A DNA stretch of 64,000 nucleotides, from contig NZ_LR134352.1 of assembly GCF_900637185.1 (NCBI RefSeq), positions 5,508,001 through 5,572,000 of the forward strand. Direction: 5' to 3'. The DNA comes from Nocardia asteroides. GTDB lineage: Bacteria > Actinomycetota > Actinomycetes > Mycobacteriales > Mycobacteriaceae. This document shows positions 27,628-61,626 of the stretch, one piece after another. Under the pieces are notes generated by a model, which was not told where the DNA came from, did not search any database, and was given only the letters and a program-made list of their open reading frames with translations. A program made the position numbers and the translations under genes. How positions within the stretch are numbered: position 1 is the first letter of the stretch; every line of letters begins with the position of its first letter.

Positions 27628-28080
27628 TCATTCCATCAGCTGGGCCGCGACGGTCGCGCCGAGATTCCAGCACGCCTCGAGGTCGGCTTTGGACGGCGGG
27701 CCCGACACCACCACGTGGTCGGTGGCCTGCACCCAGCCGAGGCCGGTCGTGATCGCGGCGACGCCACGCTCCGCGCCCTCGGTGCCCTCGTTGCCGTGCA
27801 CGTACAGGCCGAACGGGCGACCGCGGGTGGAATCCAGGCACGGGTAGTAGACGGTGTCGAAGGCGTGCTTGAGCGCGCCGCTCATGTAGCCGAGGTTGGC
27901 GGGGGTGCCCAGCAAATAGCCGTCGGCTTCGAGCACGTCGACGGCGGTGACCGCCAGCGCGGCCCGGCGGATCACCTCCACGCCCTCGATCTCGGGGTCG
28001 GTGGCGCCGGACACGACCGCTTCGAACATCGCCTGCGTGTGAGGCGAGGGAGTGTGGTGGATCAGCAGCAACCGGGCCAC
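27628..28080 (-). CDS. Flavodoxin-like NAD(P)H-dependent FMN reductase
   Basis: 150 aa flavodoxin fold. VARLLLIHHTPSPHTQAMF holds the phosphate-binding loop, DGYLLGTPANLGYMSGALK is the flavin ring-binding loop of NADPH-dependent reductases, and PFGLYVHGNEGTEGAERG follows. GTG at 28080, four bases after the stop of the upstream membrane gene; the earlier in-frame ATG lies inside that gene. Matches Rv2771c in length and place (dapB, Rv2772c, Rv2771c). Confidence 0.85.
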   Translation of the reverse strand: MARLLLIHHTPSPHTQAMFEAVVSGATDPEIEGVEVIRRAALAVTAVDVLEADGYLLGTPANLGYMSGALKHAFDTVYYPCLDSTRGRPFGLYVHGNEGTEGAERGVAAITTGLGWVQATDHVVVSGPPSKADLEACWNLGATVAAQLME

Positions 28081-28084
28081 GGGG

Positions 28085-30503
<2,419 letters not shown>

Positions 30504-30639
30504 GCGCGCGACGCTACCCCGCGCGAGGCGTTGCACGATCGCGGATCGTGGAGCTAATCTCGATCCCGGTGACGGTGCTCCTGTCGGCCGCCTTGTACCG
30601 AGCCCAGGGTCGGCGCCGTCACGAACAAGGAGAAATCCA

Positions 30640-31035
30640 CTGTCAGTGCAGTTCAATCACACCATTGTCGGATGTCACGATAATCGGGAAACCGCCGAAT
30701 TCTGGGCGGATCTCCTCGGATTGGACGTAGGAAAAGAGTGGGGCCCGTTCATTCCGGTCCCCGTCGCCAACGGCGTCACCTTCGATTTCGCGAAGGTCCC
30801 CCCGCACGTTTCCGACATTCAGCCGCAGCATTACGCCTTCCTCGTCACCGAGGAGGAGTTCGACGCGGCCTACGCCAAGATCCAGCGCTACGGCATGAAG
30901 CACTGGGCCGATCCGATGCAACACGGGGTCGACGAGATCAACCACAACGACGGTGGCCGCGGGGTCTATTTCCTCGACCCCAACGGCCACTTCATGGAAC
31001 TGATCACCGTGCCCTACGGCGGGTGGCCCGCCTAG
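30640..31035 (+). CDS. VOC/glyoxalase-fold protein
   Basis: 131 aa vicinal-oxygen-chelate protein: the early His in VQFNHTIVGCHDN, the later His in QHYAFLVTEEE and the Glu in GHFMELITVP are the metal-ligand positions of the fold. AAGGAGA at 30627-30633 is the ribosome site; a CTG at 30640 stands at the best distance and gives the usual SVQFNHTIV start, while the GTG at 30646 would be a more ordinary codon. Likely a lyase or dioxygenase-like enzyme of unknown substrate. Divergent from the alcohol dehydrogenase; stop codon directly abuts that of the MFS gene. Confidence 0.85.
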   Translation: MSVQFNHTIVGCHDNRETAEFWADLLGLDVGKEWGPFIPVPVANGVTFDFAKVPPHVSDIQPQHYAFLVTEEEFDAAYAKIQRYGMKHWADPMQHGVDEINHNDGGRGVYFLDPNGHFMELITVPYGGWPA

Positions 31036-32238
31036 TCACCGTGCCGCTGCTCGGGTTCCACGGAGCCCGAGCAGTGCGGCGAACACGCAGGCCACCGCGA
31101 CGATGACGATGAACCACGGGAACACCGACGCGATCCCCCAGGTGGTGGCGGCCCAGCCCGCGGCCAGGGTGGGCAGGGCCATCGCGGAGTAGGCCAGCAG
31201 GTAGTAGGCCGACATGGTCTCGCCGCGCCGGTGCGGGGGCACCACCTCCGACAGGTGCCGCAGCGACCCGCCGAAGCCGAGGCCGAAGGTCGCGCCGAGC
31301 ACCAGCCCGGCCAGGATGACCACGGCGGGCTGCGCGGTCGCCAGCGCGGGGATGGTCGCCAGCAGCGCGGCCGCCATACCGAGGTCACCGATGACGGCGG
31401 CCCGGCGCGCGGGAATCCGCGAGGCGAACAGCTGCGCCAGCGCCGCGGCCAGCGCGGTGCTCGCGACGACGACGCCGCCGAACACCAGGTTGTGCACGCC
31501 GGTCTCGGCCGCGGCCAGCGACGGATACAGCGACAGCAGCACACCCAGCACCGACCAGGCCGCCATCACCCCGATCGCGGAGAACCAGAAGTCGGCCCTG
31601 ATCTCCTGCGGCACCGCCGGTTTCGCGATGGTGATGCGGGTCTTCACCCGGGCCGTGTGCGGTTCGGTGAGCGCGAGGATGCCCGCGCCGGCGGCCAGGC
31701 AGACCACCGCGATGACCAGGTACGGGGTGCGCAGCGGCGACGGCGCGTACTGCGCGAGCACCGCGGTCCCGAGCACCGCGACGGCGATGCCGACATTGAA
31801 CGCCACGCCACTGAGCTGGCCCGAGCGCGCGCCGTGCGTGGGCCGCAGGTCCAGCAGGGCCGCGGCACCCGCCACGACGGTGGCGCCGACGGCGGCGCCG
31901 TGCAGGGCTCTGGCCAGCAGCAGCATCGGCACCGAGTCGGCGAGCAGGAACATCACCAGGCCGAGGATCATGGTCGCGAACGCCGCCACCATCACCGGCT
32001 TGCGGCCGACGACATCGGAGATCCGGCCGGAGACCAGCACCGCGCCCAGCGCGGCCACCGCGTACACGGCAAACACCATGGTGGTGGTGAGCGGCGAGAA
32101 GTGCCATTCGGTCTGGTAGATGCCGTAGAGCGGCGCGGGTGCGCCGGAGACGCCGAGCGCGACGCCGGTCGCCGCGAGCACCAGGCCGTAGGCCCAGCGC
32201 TTTCCCGCCTCGACCGGAGCCAGAGTTGTCGCCGCCAT
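31036..32238 (-). CDS. MFS transporter
   Basis: 400 aa, about twelve membrane helices. The family loop between helices 2 and 3 is GRISDVVGRKPVM. AFNVGIAVAVLGTAVLAQYA and GLVLGATFGLGFGGSL are typical of drug:H+ antiporters. Likely exports a drug or metabolite. ATG at 32238 with GGGGG upstream preferred to the ATG at 32250. Divergent from an ArsR-type regulator that probably represses it, across 92 bases with an inverted repeat. Confidence 0.88.
   Translation of the reverse strand: MAATTLAPVEAGKRWAYGLVLAATGVALGVSGAPAPLYGIYQTEWHFSPLTTTMVFAVYAVAALGAVLVSGRISDVVGRKPVMVAAFATMILGLVMFLLADSVPMLLLARALHGAAVGATVVAGAAALLDLRPTHGARSGQLSGVAFNVGIAVAVLGTAVLAQYAPSPLRTPYLVIAVVCLAAGAGILALTEPHTARVKTRITIAKPAVPQEIRADFWFSAIGVMAAWSVLGVLLSLYPSLAAAETGVHNLVFGGVVVASTALAAALAQLFASRIPARRAAVIGDLGMAAALLATIPALATAQPAVVILAGLVLGATFGLGFGGSLRHLSEVVPPHRRGETMSAYYLLAYSAMALPTLAAGWAATTWGIASVFPWFIVIVAVACVFAALLGLRGTRAAAR
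31047..31074. terminator. Hairpin after the VOC gene, inside the MFS 3' end
   Basis: CTGCTCGGG / CCCGAGCAG, nine base pairs plus inner TCC-AC-GGA pairing, starting 12 bases after the VOC stop. It lies in the last codons of the convergent MFS gene, so the coding sequence serves as terminator. Confidence 0.6.
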
Positions 32239-32257
32239 CGCAGCCCCCATCAGCAGA

Positions 32258-32312
32258 GTTTGATCACCATCGAACGCACTCGACCCTACGCCGAGTATGA
32301 TGAGTATCAAAC
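32258..32312. promoter_or_regulatory. Divergent MFS/ArsR operator region
   Basis: GTTTGAT (32258-32264) and ATCAAAC (32306-32312) are inverted copies on either side of the 92-base gap; GAGTATGATGAGTATC is also repetitive. This layout fits an ArsR-family dimer controlling both promoters. Confidence 0.4.
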
Positions 32313-32330
32313 CCCCGAGTGAGGTAGATC

Positions 32331-32660
32331 ATGACAGAGGCTAAAGATCTCCCCCCTGCACCGGTCCTGCCGGTGGCCGGGCTCCCCGCTGTCCTGAGCG
32401 CCTTGCACGATCCGGTCCGTCTGGAGATGGTCCGCCGCATGGCCAATGCGGGCGGGCCGGTTCGCTGTGCGGCGCTCTACGACGCGATCAACAAATCGAC
32501 CGCGACCCACCACTTCAAGATCCTGCGCGAAGCGGGCCTGATCGAGCGGATGACCATCGATGGCCAGACCTACCAGCGGCTGCGCGCCGAGGCCGTGGAG
32601 GACGCGGTGCCCGGCCTGCTGCCCGCCGTCGTGGCCGCGGCCAACCGCGCGGACGGCTAA
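32331..32660 (+). CDS. ArsR-family transcriptional regulator
   Basis: 109 aa winged helix: ALHDPVRLEMVRRMANAG, recognition helix region DAINKSTATHHFKILREAG, wing LIERMTIDGQTYQRL. No cysteine cluster for metal sensing, so it probably senses an organic ligand. Divergent from, and probably repressor of, the MFS exporter. Its stop overlaps the pepR stop by four bases (CTAA). Confidence 0.88.
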   Translation: MTEAKDLPPAPVLPVAGLPAVLSALHDPVRLEMVRRMANAGGPVRCAALYDAINKSTATHHFKILREAGLIERMTIDGQTYQRLRAEAVEDAVPGLLPAVVAAANRADG

Positions 32661-34003
32661 CCCTCGACGAGGGTGCGCACCGAGGCGGGCAGGTCGCGGG
32701 TGCGCCGGTACGGCCCGGCGACCGCGGCGCCGAAGGGCCGGGCCAGCAGGGTGCGGGCGATGGCGCTGACCTCGTCGGTGGTGACGGCGTCGATGCGAGC
32801 CAGGGTGGCCGAGACGCTGCGATGGTTGCCGTAGCTGAGTTCGCTGCGCCCGATGCGGTTCATCCGCGAGGCCGAGTCCTCGAGTCCGAGCACCAGGCCA
32901 CCGCGCAACGAGCCCTTGGCGCGGGCGCATTCGGCGTCGGTGACCCCGTTGGCGGCCACGTCCGCGAGCACGTCGCGCGCCAATGAGGTGACCTGGGCGA
33001 GGTTCTCGGGCTGGCAGCCCAGGTACACCGAGAACGCGCCGGTGTCGGCGAAGGTGTCCACGCTCGAGTACACCGAGTACGCCAGGCCGCGCTCCTCCCG
33101 GATGCGCTGGAACAGACGCGAACTCAGCCCGCCGCCGATGATCGTGTTGAGCACCGACAGCGGCCAGCGCTGCTGGCCCTCGTGCCTGCCGAAGGCGCGC
33201 ACCCCGAACACCAGGTGGGTCTGTTCGCTGTCGCGGTTGACCCGCACCAGCCCGGGCGCGGTCGACGCGCGGAAGGTGCCCTCGCGGCGCGGCGCCGGGA
33301 CGGCGGCGGCATCGAGACGGTCGGCGAAGGCGCGATGCACCAGTTCGACGGTGCGCTCGTGGTCGACATTGCCCGCCACCGCGACGACCATCCGGTCGGG
33401 CCGGTAGCGGCGGTGGTGGAAGCCGCGCAGCTGGGTGGCGCGCATGCCCTCGATGGATTCGACGGTGCCGATGACCGGCCGCCCGATCGGGTGGTCGCCG
33501 AACAGCGCGGTGAGGAAGGAATCGGCAACCAGGTCCTCGGGGTCGTCGTCGCGCATGGCGATCTCCTCGAGCACCACCTGGCGTTCGACGTCCACGTCGA
33601 CGGCCCGGCACAGCCCGTTGAGCACCACGTCGGAGACCAGTTCCACGGCCAGCGGCAGGTCCTCGTCGATGACGTGGGCGTAGTAGCAGGTCTGTTCCTT
33701 GGCGGTGAACGCGTTGAGTTCGCCGCCGACGGCGTCCATGGTCTGGGCGATGTCGAGCGCGGTGCGGCTCGAGGTGGCCTTGAACAGCAGGTGTTCGAGG
33801 AAGTGCGCCGCGCCGGCCACGGTGCGGCCCTCGTCGCGCGAGCCGACGCCGACCCACACGCCGATGGACGCCGAACGCACACCGGGGACGTGTTCGGTCA
33901 CCACGCGCAACCCGCCGGGGAGCACGGTGCGCCGCACTCCCCCGGTGGTGGCGATGTCGTCGGCGGCTTCGAAAGCGGACTCGGTCAACTGTGGCTTCGT
34001 CAC
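32657..34003 (-). CDS. pepR: M16 zinc metallopeptidase (PepR-like)
   Basis: 448 aa insulinase/mitochondrial-processing-peptidase family. The inverted zinc motif is AHFLEHLLFK (His67, Glu70, His71) with the distal ligand Glu147 in VVLEEIAM exactly 76 residues on. The C-terminal half carries the usual GGGLSSRLFQRIREERGLAY. In M. tuberculosis pepR (Rv2782c) follows gpsI/pnp directly; here a 22.8-kb synthetase gene lies between. GTG at 34003 taken from homologous N-termini; it overlaps the stop of a ten-codon upstream ORF. Confidence 0.93.
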   Translation of the reverse strand: MTKPQLTESAFEAADDIATTGGVRRTVLPGGLRVVTEHVPGVRSASIGVWVGVGSRDEGRTVAGAAHFLEHLLFKATSSRTALDIAQTMDAVGGELNAFTAKEQTCYYAHVIDEDLPLAVELVSDVVLNGLCRAVDVDVERQVVLEEIAMRDDDPEDLVADSFLTALFGDHPIGRPVIGTVESIEGMRATQLRGFHHRRYRPDRMVVAVAGNVDHERTVELVHRAFADRLDAAAVPAPRREGTFRASTAPGLVRVNRDSEQTHLVFGVRAFGRHEGQQRWPLSVLNTIIGGGLSSRLFQRIREERGLAYSVYSSVDTFADTGAFSVYLGCQPENLAQVTSLARDVLADVAANGVTDAECARAKGSLRGGLVLGLEDSASRMNRIGRSELSYGNHRSVSATLARIDAVTTDEVSAIARTLLARPFGAAVAGPYRRTRDLPASVRTLVEG

Positions 34004-34032
34004 CCGATCCCACCGGACGGCTGTACTGACAT
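34000..34032 (-). CDS. Ten-codon upstream ORF coupled to pepR
   Basis: ATG at 34032, MSVQPSGGIG, stop TGA overlapping the pepR GTG as GTGA. GAGAAG lies three bases and GAGAGG eleven bases upstream. It could deliver ribosomes to pepR by re-initiation or regulate it. Alternatively the ATG is chance. Confidence 0.3.
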   Translation of the reverse strand: MSVQPSGGIG

Positions 34033-34121
34033 GGCTTCTCGACCTCTCGGAACAGGTGCGGGCGGCGGGCGCGGATGCCTCGAACGACCAGGCAGCAGGC
34101 TCGACGGCCGGCTCCGCGATT

Positions 34122-56930
<22,809 letters not shown>

Positions 56931-57223
56931 CTGGACTGCCTTCCATCTACCGGCCGCCGGTGACGCCACGCGGCCGCAATACAACTCGGAAACTCCCCGG
57001 ACCCACCGGGGTGACGGGATCGGCGCGGGGCGGCCAACCCCGGGCACCCAGCCCGAAATCCGCCCTCTCACACCGGCATTCAATGCGATCGGCTATGACA
57101 CGATCGCGAACCTCCGGCTCGCCGCCATGCAACCAGCTATGACTCGGTTATCTCCCGACCTCCATCGTCAACCCCGACACCTGACACCCGCGCCCGCAGA
57201 CGAGGAGAAGCGTATTCGGTCCG

Positions 57224-57250
57224 ATAATAAACCGGACCAGATTCCGTCAA
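57224..57250 (-). promoter_or_regulatory. Candidate promoter of the NRPS gene
   Basis: Minus strand reads TTGACG, 15 bases, TATTAT (or TTTGAC with 16). The -10 lies inside an inverted repeat GGTCCG-9 bases-CGGACC (57218-57238), a possible operator. It would give a leader of ~285 bases before the NRPS ATG. This is the most AT-rich spot of the 600-base gap. Confidence 0.4.
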
Positions 57251-57373
57251 AATCTCGACCCGGAGGCGGGAATTCCGGCGCTGAGAACGGTCCAGCAACG
57301 TGACCGCATACGCCGAGGGGACAGCTCTCGCCCGATCGTCCGTCATGGACGGTGTGGCGGCTGTCGGCACAGG

Positions 57374-57403
57374 TTCACACTGTGTCGGGCAACACTATGT
57401 GAA
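57374..57403. promoter_or_regulatory. Imperfect palindrome upstream of the NRPS promoter
   Basis: TTCACACTGTGT, six bases, ACACTATGTGAA: ten of twelve positions pair. It could be a regulator site for the NRPS gene. Twin TTCACA/TGTGAA arms recall GntR- or CRP-type targets in reverse orientation, but no regulator is adjacent. Confidence 0.4.
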
Positions 57404-57405
57404 AC

Positions 57406-57427
57406 AACGTTGCATCAACGTTGCATC
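57406..57427. repeat. Tandem 11-bp direct repeat
   Basis: AACGTTGCATC occurs twice without a gap, two bases after the palindrome. Each unit starts with the self-complementary AACGTT. Helically phased half-sites for a regulator are possible. Confidence 0.6.
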
Positions 57428-57473
57428 GCAGTGATTCACACCACTTTCCCCCCCGGGCCCCTCCCGGAGACGA

Positions 57474-57510
57474 CGAAACCCCCCGCCGTCCGGGACGGCG
57501 AGGGGTTTCG
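57474..57510 (-). terminator. pnp terminator
   Basis: CGAAACCCC plus CGCCGTC pair with GACGGCG plus GGGGTTTCG (16 pairs, one mismatch, three-base loop), 24 bases after the pnp stop. It isolates pnp from the NRPS gene. Confidence 0.92.
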
Positions 57511-57533
57511 GTGCTCTGCGGCTACCGGCGCGC

Positions 57534-59801
57534 TTACTCGGCGGCGGCGTCCTCGGCCGGGGCGGCCTCGGCGGCGGCCTCGTCCTCGACCGGGATCAGC
57601 GAGATCTTGCCGCGGTTGTCGATGTCGGCGATCTCCACGCGCAGCTTGTCGCCGACGTTGACCACGTCCTCGACCTTGGCCACGCGCTTGCCCTGGCCCA
57701 GCTTGGAGATGTGCACCAGGCCGTCACGGCCCGGCAGCAGCGAGACGAACGCGCCGAAGGCGGTGGTCTTGACGACCGTGCCCAGGAAGCGCTCGCCGAC
57801 CTTCGGCAGCTGCGGGTTGGCGATCGCGTTGATCGCGTCGATCGCGGCCTGCGCCGACGGGCCGTCGGTCGCACCGACGAACACGGTGCCGTCATCCTCG
57901 ATGGAGATGTTGGCGCCGGTGTCCTCGGTGATCTGGTTGATCATCTTGCCCTTGGGGCCGATGACCTCACCGATCTTGTCGACCGGGATCTTGATCGCGG
58001 TGACGCGCGGGGCGTACGGGCTCATCTCGTCCGGGGTGGCGATGGCCTCGGCCATCACGTCCAGGATGGTGGTGCGGGCGTCGTGCGCCTGGTTCAGCGC
58101 GCCGGCCAGCACCTGCGAGGGGATGCCGTCGAGCTTGGTGTCCAGCTGCAGGGCGGTGACGAACTCACGGGTGCCCGCGACCTTGAAGTCCATGTCGCCG
58201 AAGGCATCCTCGGCGCCCAGGATGTCGGTCAGCGCGACGTAGCGGACCTCGTCCTCACCCTTGTCGTTGGTGACGGTGTCCGACACCAGGCCCATGGCGA
58301 TACCCGCGACGGGCGCCTTCAGCGGCACACCGGCGTTGAGCAGTGACAGGGTGGAGGCACACACCGAACCCATCGAGGTGGAGCCGTTGGAGCCCAGCGC
58401 CTCCGAGACCTGACGGATGGCGTAGGGGAACTCCTCCTGCGAGGGCAGCACCGGCATCAGCGCACGCTCGGCGAGCGCGCCGTGGCCGATCTCGCGGCGC
58501 TTGGGCGAACCCACGCGGCCGGTCTCGCCGGTGGAGAACGGCGGGAAGTTGTAGTGGTGCATGTAGCGCTTGGTGGTCTCCGGGCCGAGCGAGTCGACCT
58601 GCTGGGCCATCTTCACCATGTCGAGGGTGGTGACGCCCATGATCTGGGTCTCGCCACGCTCGAACAGCGCCGAACCGTGGGCGCGCGGGATCACGGCGAC
58701 CTCGGCGCTCAGCGCGCGGATGTCGGCCAGACCACGGCCATCGATGCGGAAGCCGTCGGTGAGGATGCGCTGACGCACCAGCTTCTTGGTGACCGAGCGG
58801 AACGCCGCGCCCAGTTCCTTCTCGCGACCGGTGAAGTCCTCGCCCAGACGCGAGAGCACGTCCAGCTTGATCTCGTCGATCTTGGCCTCGCGGGCCTGCT
58901 TGTCGGCGATCGACAGCGCCTCGTTCAGCTCACGCTTGGCGGTGCCCTCGACGGCCTCGAACACGTCGGCGGCGTACGGCGGGAAGAGCGGGAACTCCTC
59001 GGTGGGCTTGGCGGCCAGGGTCGCCAGGTCCGACTGCGCGCGGCACAGGCGGGCGATGAACGGCTTGGCGGCCTCGAGGCCCTCGGCCACGACGGCCTCG
59101 GTGGGCGCCTGCGCGCCGTCCTCGATCAGGGCGATGACCTTGTCGGTGGCCTCGGCCTCGACCATCATGATGGCGACGTCACCGGTCTCGGTGACGCGAC
59201 CCGCGACGACCATGTCGAACACGGCGCCCTCGAGCTGCTCCACGGTCGGGAACGCGACCCACTGGCCACCGATCAGGGCGACGCGCACGCCGCCGACCGG
59301 GCCGGAGAACGGCAGGCCGGAGATCTGGGTGGACGCCGAGGCGGCGTTGATGGCCACCACGTCGTAGAGGTCCTGCGGGTCCAGGCTCAGCACGGTGACC
59401 ACGACCTGGATCTCGTTGCGCAGGCCGTCGACGAACGACGGGCGCAGCGGACGGTCGATCAGGCGGCAGGTCAGGATCGCGTCGGTGGAGGGGCGGCCCT
59501 CGCGACGGAAGAACGAGCCGGGGATGCGGCCCGCGGCGTACATGCGCTCTTCGACGTCGACCGTCAGCGGGAAGAAGTCGAACTGGTCCTTGGGGTGCTT
59601 ACCGGCGGTGGTCGCCGACAGCAGCATGGTCTCGTCGTCCAGGTAGGCGACCACGGAACCCGCGGCCTGCTTGGCCAGGCGGCCCGTCTCGAAGCGGATG
59701 GTGCGGGTGCCGAAGGTGCCGTTGTCGATCAGCGCGACCGATTCGAAAACACCGGGCTCGACCTCGACCGCGGTCGAAGTACGTTCAGTTGTCTGCGTCA
59801 T
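57534..59801 (-). CDS. pnp: Polyribonucleotide nucleotidyltransferase (guanosine pentaphosphate synthetase)
   Basis: 755 aa. Two RNase PH domains (residues ~15-260 and ~350-590), an alpha-helical linker, a KH domain around residue 610-670 ([20 protein letters not shown]) and an S1 domain at the end ([20 protein letters not shown]). Acts in 3'-5' phosphorolytic RNA decay; in mycobacteria it is called GpsI. ATG at 59801 (MTQTTERT) is preceded by GAGAGAAG; the longer frame upstream is not conserved. Acidic Ala/Glu tail. Linked with rpsO as in most bacteria, 389 bases apart; next gene is the NRPS instead of pepR. Confidence 0.97.
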   Translation of the reverse strand: MTQTTERTSTAVEVEPGVFESVALIDNGTFGTRTIRFETGRLAKQAAGSVVAYLDDETMLLSATTAGKHPKDQFDFFPLTVDVEERMYAAGRIPGSFFRREGRPSTDAILTCRLIDRPLRPSFVDGLRNEIQVVVTVLSLDPQDLYDVVAINAASASTQISGLPFSGPVGGVRVALIGGQWVAFPTVEQLEGAVFDMVVAGRVTETGDVAIMMVEAEATDKVIALIEDGAQAPTEAVVAEGLEAAKPFIARLCRAQSDLATLAAKPTEEFPLFPPYAADVFEAVEGTAKRELNEALSIADKQAREAKIDEIKLDVLSRLGEDFTGREKELGAAFRSVTKKLVRQRILTDGFRIDGRGLADIRALSAEVAVIPRAHGSALFERGETQIMGVTTLDMVKMAQQVDSLGPETTKRYMHHYNFPPFSTGETGRVGSPKRREIGHGALAERALMPVLPSQEEFPYAIRQVSEALGSNGSTSMGSVCASTLSLLNAGVPLKAPVAGIAMGLVSDTVTNDKGEDEVRYVALTDILGAEDAFGDMDFKVAGTREFVTALQLDTKLDGIPSQVLAGALNQAHDARTTILDVMAEAIATPDEMSPYAPRVTAIKIPVDKIGEVIGPKGKMINQITEDTGANISIEDDGTVFVGATDGPSAQAAIDAINAIANPQLPKVGERFLGTVVKTTAFGAFVSLLPGRDGLVHISKLGQGKRVAKVEDVVNVGDKLRVEIADIDNRGKISLIPVEDEAAAEAAPAEDAAAE

Positions 59802-60123
59802 ATTTCTTCTCTCGACCTCTCGTCTCGCCGGAGCGCAGCACCATGTGGGCGCGAACCGGCTGTTCGTCAGCCGTACCGGACACGGACACGTGGGAACCCT
59901 CCTGGCTGCCACGCGCAGCACCCGGCCGTATCCCCTTGGCTGGAACATTCCAGAAGAGAGGCGACGCGGAGGCGATCATCGATCGAAGCCCGACGGCGGC
60001 GGGAAATGCCTGCCGAAAGGCCACTACCGAAGACCGACGCCACGCGGACGGATGCACACGGCTGTCACATGTTGTAGTGCACGCGGAAACCCGATGGTCC
60101 CCGAATACACGAATAGCCAACGA

Positions 60124-60141
60124 GAAGAAGTGTACTTCTTC
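60124..60141. other. Palindrome in the rpsO-pnp spacer
   Basis: GAAGAAGT-GT-ACTTCTTC, eight-base arms around two bases. It may be an operator or an RNA processing stem; pnp messages of other bacteria are autoregulated through a cleaved leader stem. Confidence 0.45.
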
Positions 60142-60160
60142 CCATTGGCTACTCGCCGAC

Positions 60161-60178
60161 CGCCTCAGCGGGGAGGCG
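60161..60178 (-). terminator. Weak hairpin after rpsO
   Basis: CGCCTC-6 bases-GAGGCG, starting 12 bases after the rpsO stop, without a T-run. Possibly a partial terminator between rpsO and pnp. Confidence 0.4.
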
Positions 60179-60190
60179 TGTCGAAGCAGA

Positions 60191-60460
60191 TCAGCGGCGC
60201 AGGCCGAGACGCTCGATGAGCGAACGGTAGCGCTCGATGTCCTTGGCCTGCAGGTACTTCGACAGGCGACGACGACGACCGATCAGGGCCAGCAGGCCGT
60301 GCCGGGTGTGGTGGTCGTGCTTGTGCTGCTTCAGGTGCTCGGTCAGGTCCGAGATCCGCTTCGACAGCAGCGCGATCTGCGCCTCCGGCGAACCGGTGTC
60401 CTTCTCGTGCAGGCCGTACTCGGCCAGGATGGCCGACTTCTGCTCAGTGGTCAGCGCCAT
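60191..60460 (-). CDS. rpsO: 30S ribosomal protein S15 (uS15)
   Basis: 89 aa, full length. [40 protein letters not shown], and the rRNA-binding [20 protein letters not shown] are the family landmarks. Binds 16S rRNA central domain. AGGAG stands ~11 bases before the ATG at 60460. Confidence 0.98.
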   Translation of the reverse strand: MALTTEQKSAILAEYGLHEKDTGSPEAQIALLSKRISDLTEHLKQHKHDHHTRHGLLALIGRRRRLSKYLQAKDIERYRSLIERLGLRR

Positions 60461-60588
60461 GCGGGCAGACTCCTCATTTCTCAGTTCCGCGCTCGACAGT
60501 CCGGTTACCCGGGGTGGGCGCCACCGCGGACCGCAGCAAACCCGAGGATCGACTGTACCGGAGCCCGCGACGGCCGATCGCACCGGCC

Positions 60589-61557
60589 TCAGGCGTCGGC
60601 GGCGGTGAGCACCTTGCGGGCGTTCTCGACGTCGCGGCCCATGGCCTCGACCAGGTCGTCGATGGAGTCGAACTTGCGCATCCCGCGCAGCTGCTCGACG
60701 AAGTCCACCGCCACGTGCTGCCCGTACAGGTCGGCCTCGCCGTCGAGGACGAACGCCTCCACGGTGCGCGAGCGCCCGGAGAAGGTGGGGTTGGTGCCGA
60801 CCGAGATGGCCGCCATGGCCCGCTCGCCGGGTTCGGCCGTGCCGATCGTCGGGCCGGGGCCCAGCACGGTGAACCAGCCCGCGTAGACGCCGTCGGCCGG
60901 GATCGCCGCGTGCATGGGCGGGGCGACGTTGGCGGTCGGGAAGCCCAGGCCGCGTCCGCGCCCGTCACCGTGCACGACGACACCCTCGACACGATGCGGG
61001 CGGCCCAGCGCCTCGGCCGCGGCGGCCATGTCGCCCGCGTCGACGCAGGAGCGGATGTAGGTCGAGGAGAAGGTCACGGCGTGCTCGCCGAGCAAGGTCA
61101 CCCCGTCGACCTCGAAGCCGAACCGCGCGCCGAGTTCGCGCATGGTGTCGACGGTGCCCGCGGCCTTCTTGCCGAAGGTGAAGTTGTCGCCGACGACGAC
61201 CTCGGTGACGTGCAACCGCTCGACCAGCAGGTCGTGCACGTAGCCGGCGGGGGTGAGCTTCATGAAGTCCTGGGTGAACGGCATCACGCAGAACACGTCG
61301 ATACCGAGTTCCTCGGCCAGCTCGGCGCGCCGGGTGAGCGTGGTCAGCTGCGCCGGATGCGACCCGGGCCGCACGACTTCCATCGGATGCGGATCGAAGG
61401 TCATCAGAACCGAGGGGACACCACGCTCGGCCGCCGCGGCCACCGCGCGGCTGATCAGCTGCGCGTGCCCGCGATGCACGCCGTCGAACACACCGATCGT
61501 GAGGACGCAGCGCCCCCAGTCGGCGGGCACATCGTCGAGACTTCGCCATCTCTGCAC
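60589..61557 (-). CDS. ribF: Bifunctional riboflavin kinase / FAD synthetase
   Basis: 322 aa. N-terminal FMN adenylyltransferase: [20 protein letters not shown] (nucleotidyltransferase HxGH-like motif), [16 protein letters not shown]-terminal riboflavin kinase: [29 protein letters not shown] and [14 protein letters not shown]. Makes FMN and FAD. GTG at 61557 (VQRWRSL) chosen from known mycobacterial starts; an ATG six codons upstream is possible. Divergent from the repressor gene at 61627. Confidence 0.96.
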   Translation of the reverse strand: MQRWRSLDDVPADWGRCVLTIGVFDGVHRGHAQLISRAVAAAAERGVPSVLMTFDPHPMEVVRPGSHPAQLTTLTRRAELAEELGIDVFCVMPFTQDFMKLTPAGYVHDLLVERLHVTEVVVGDNFTFGKKAAGTVDTMRELGARFGFEVDGVTLLGEHAVTFSSTYIRSCVDAGDMAAAAEALGRPHRVEGVVVHGDGRGRGLGFPTANVAPPMHAAIPADGVYAGWFTVLGPGPTIGTAEPGERAMAAISVGTNPTFSGRSRTVEAFVLDGEADLYGQHVAVDFVEQLRGMRKFDSIDDLVEAMGRDVENARKVLTAADA

Positions 61558-61626
61558 AGAGCGAAGCCTACGCAACGCTATTCACCCGCGCCGTGCCGGT
61601 TCGCCGATGTGTCATTCGGGCCAGGG

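Larger units (their letters stand above)
56931..57473. other. NRPS upstream region
   Basis: About 540 bases between the NRPS ATG and the pnp terminator. It holds the candidate promoter (57224-57250), an inverted repeat (57374-57403) and a direct repeat (57406-57427). A minus-strand frame of 77 codons spans 57137-57370 but has ordinary intergenic composition and no homology I recognise. No iron box (TTAGGTTAGGCTAACCTAA type) was seen. Confidence 0.5.
59802..60190 (-). other. rpsO-pnp intergenic region
   Basis: 389 bases without a gene. It contains two hairpins (60124-60141 and 60161-60178) and must carry any pnp promoter. A ribosome site (GAGAGGTCGAGAGAAG) lies at its pnp end. Confidence 0.5.

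Noticed and set aside
57137..57370. 77-codon minus-strand frame upstream of the NRPS
   Set aside because: Codon third positions are not GC-biased, it contains the candidate NRPS promoter, and no family is recognisable.
56931..57473. IdeR/DmdR iron box before the NRPS, which would mark a siderophore
   Set aside because: No sequence close to TTAGGTTAGGCTAACCTAA was found. The siderophore idea therefore has no regulatory support.
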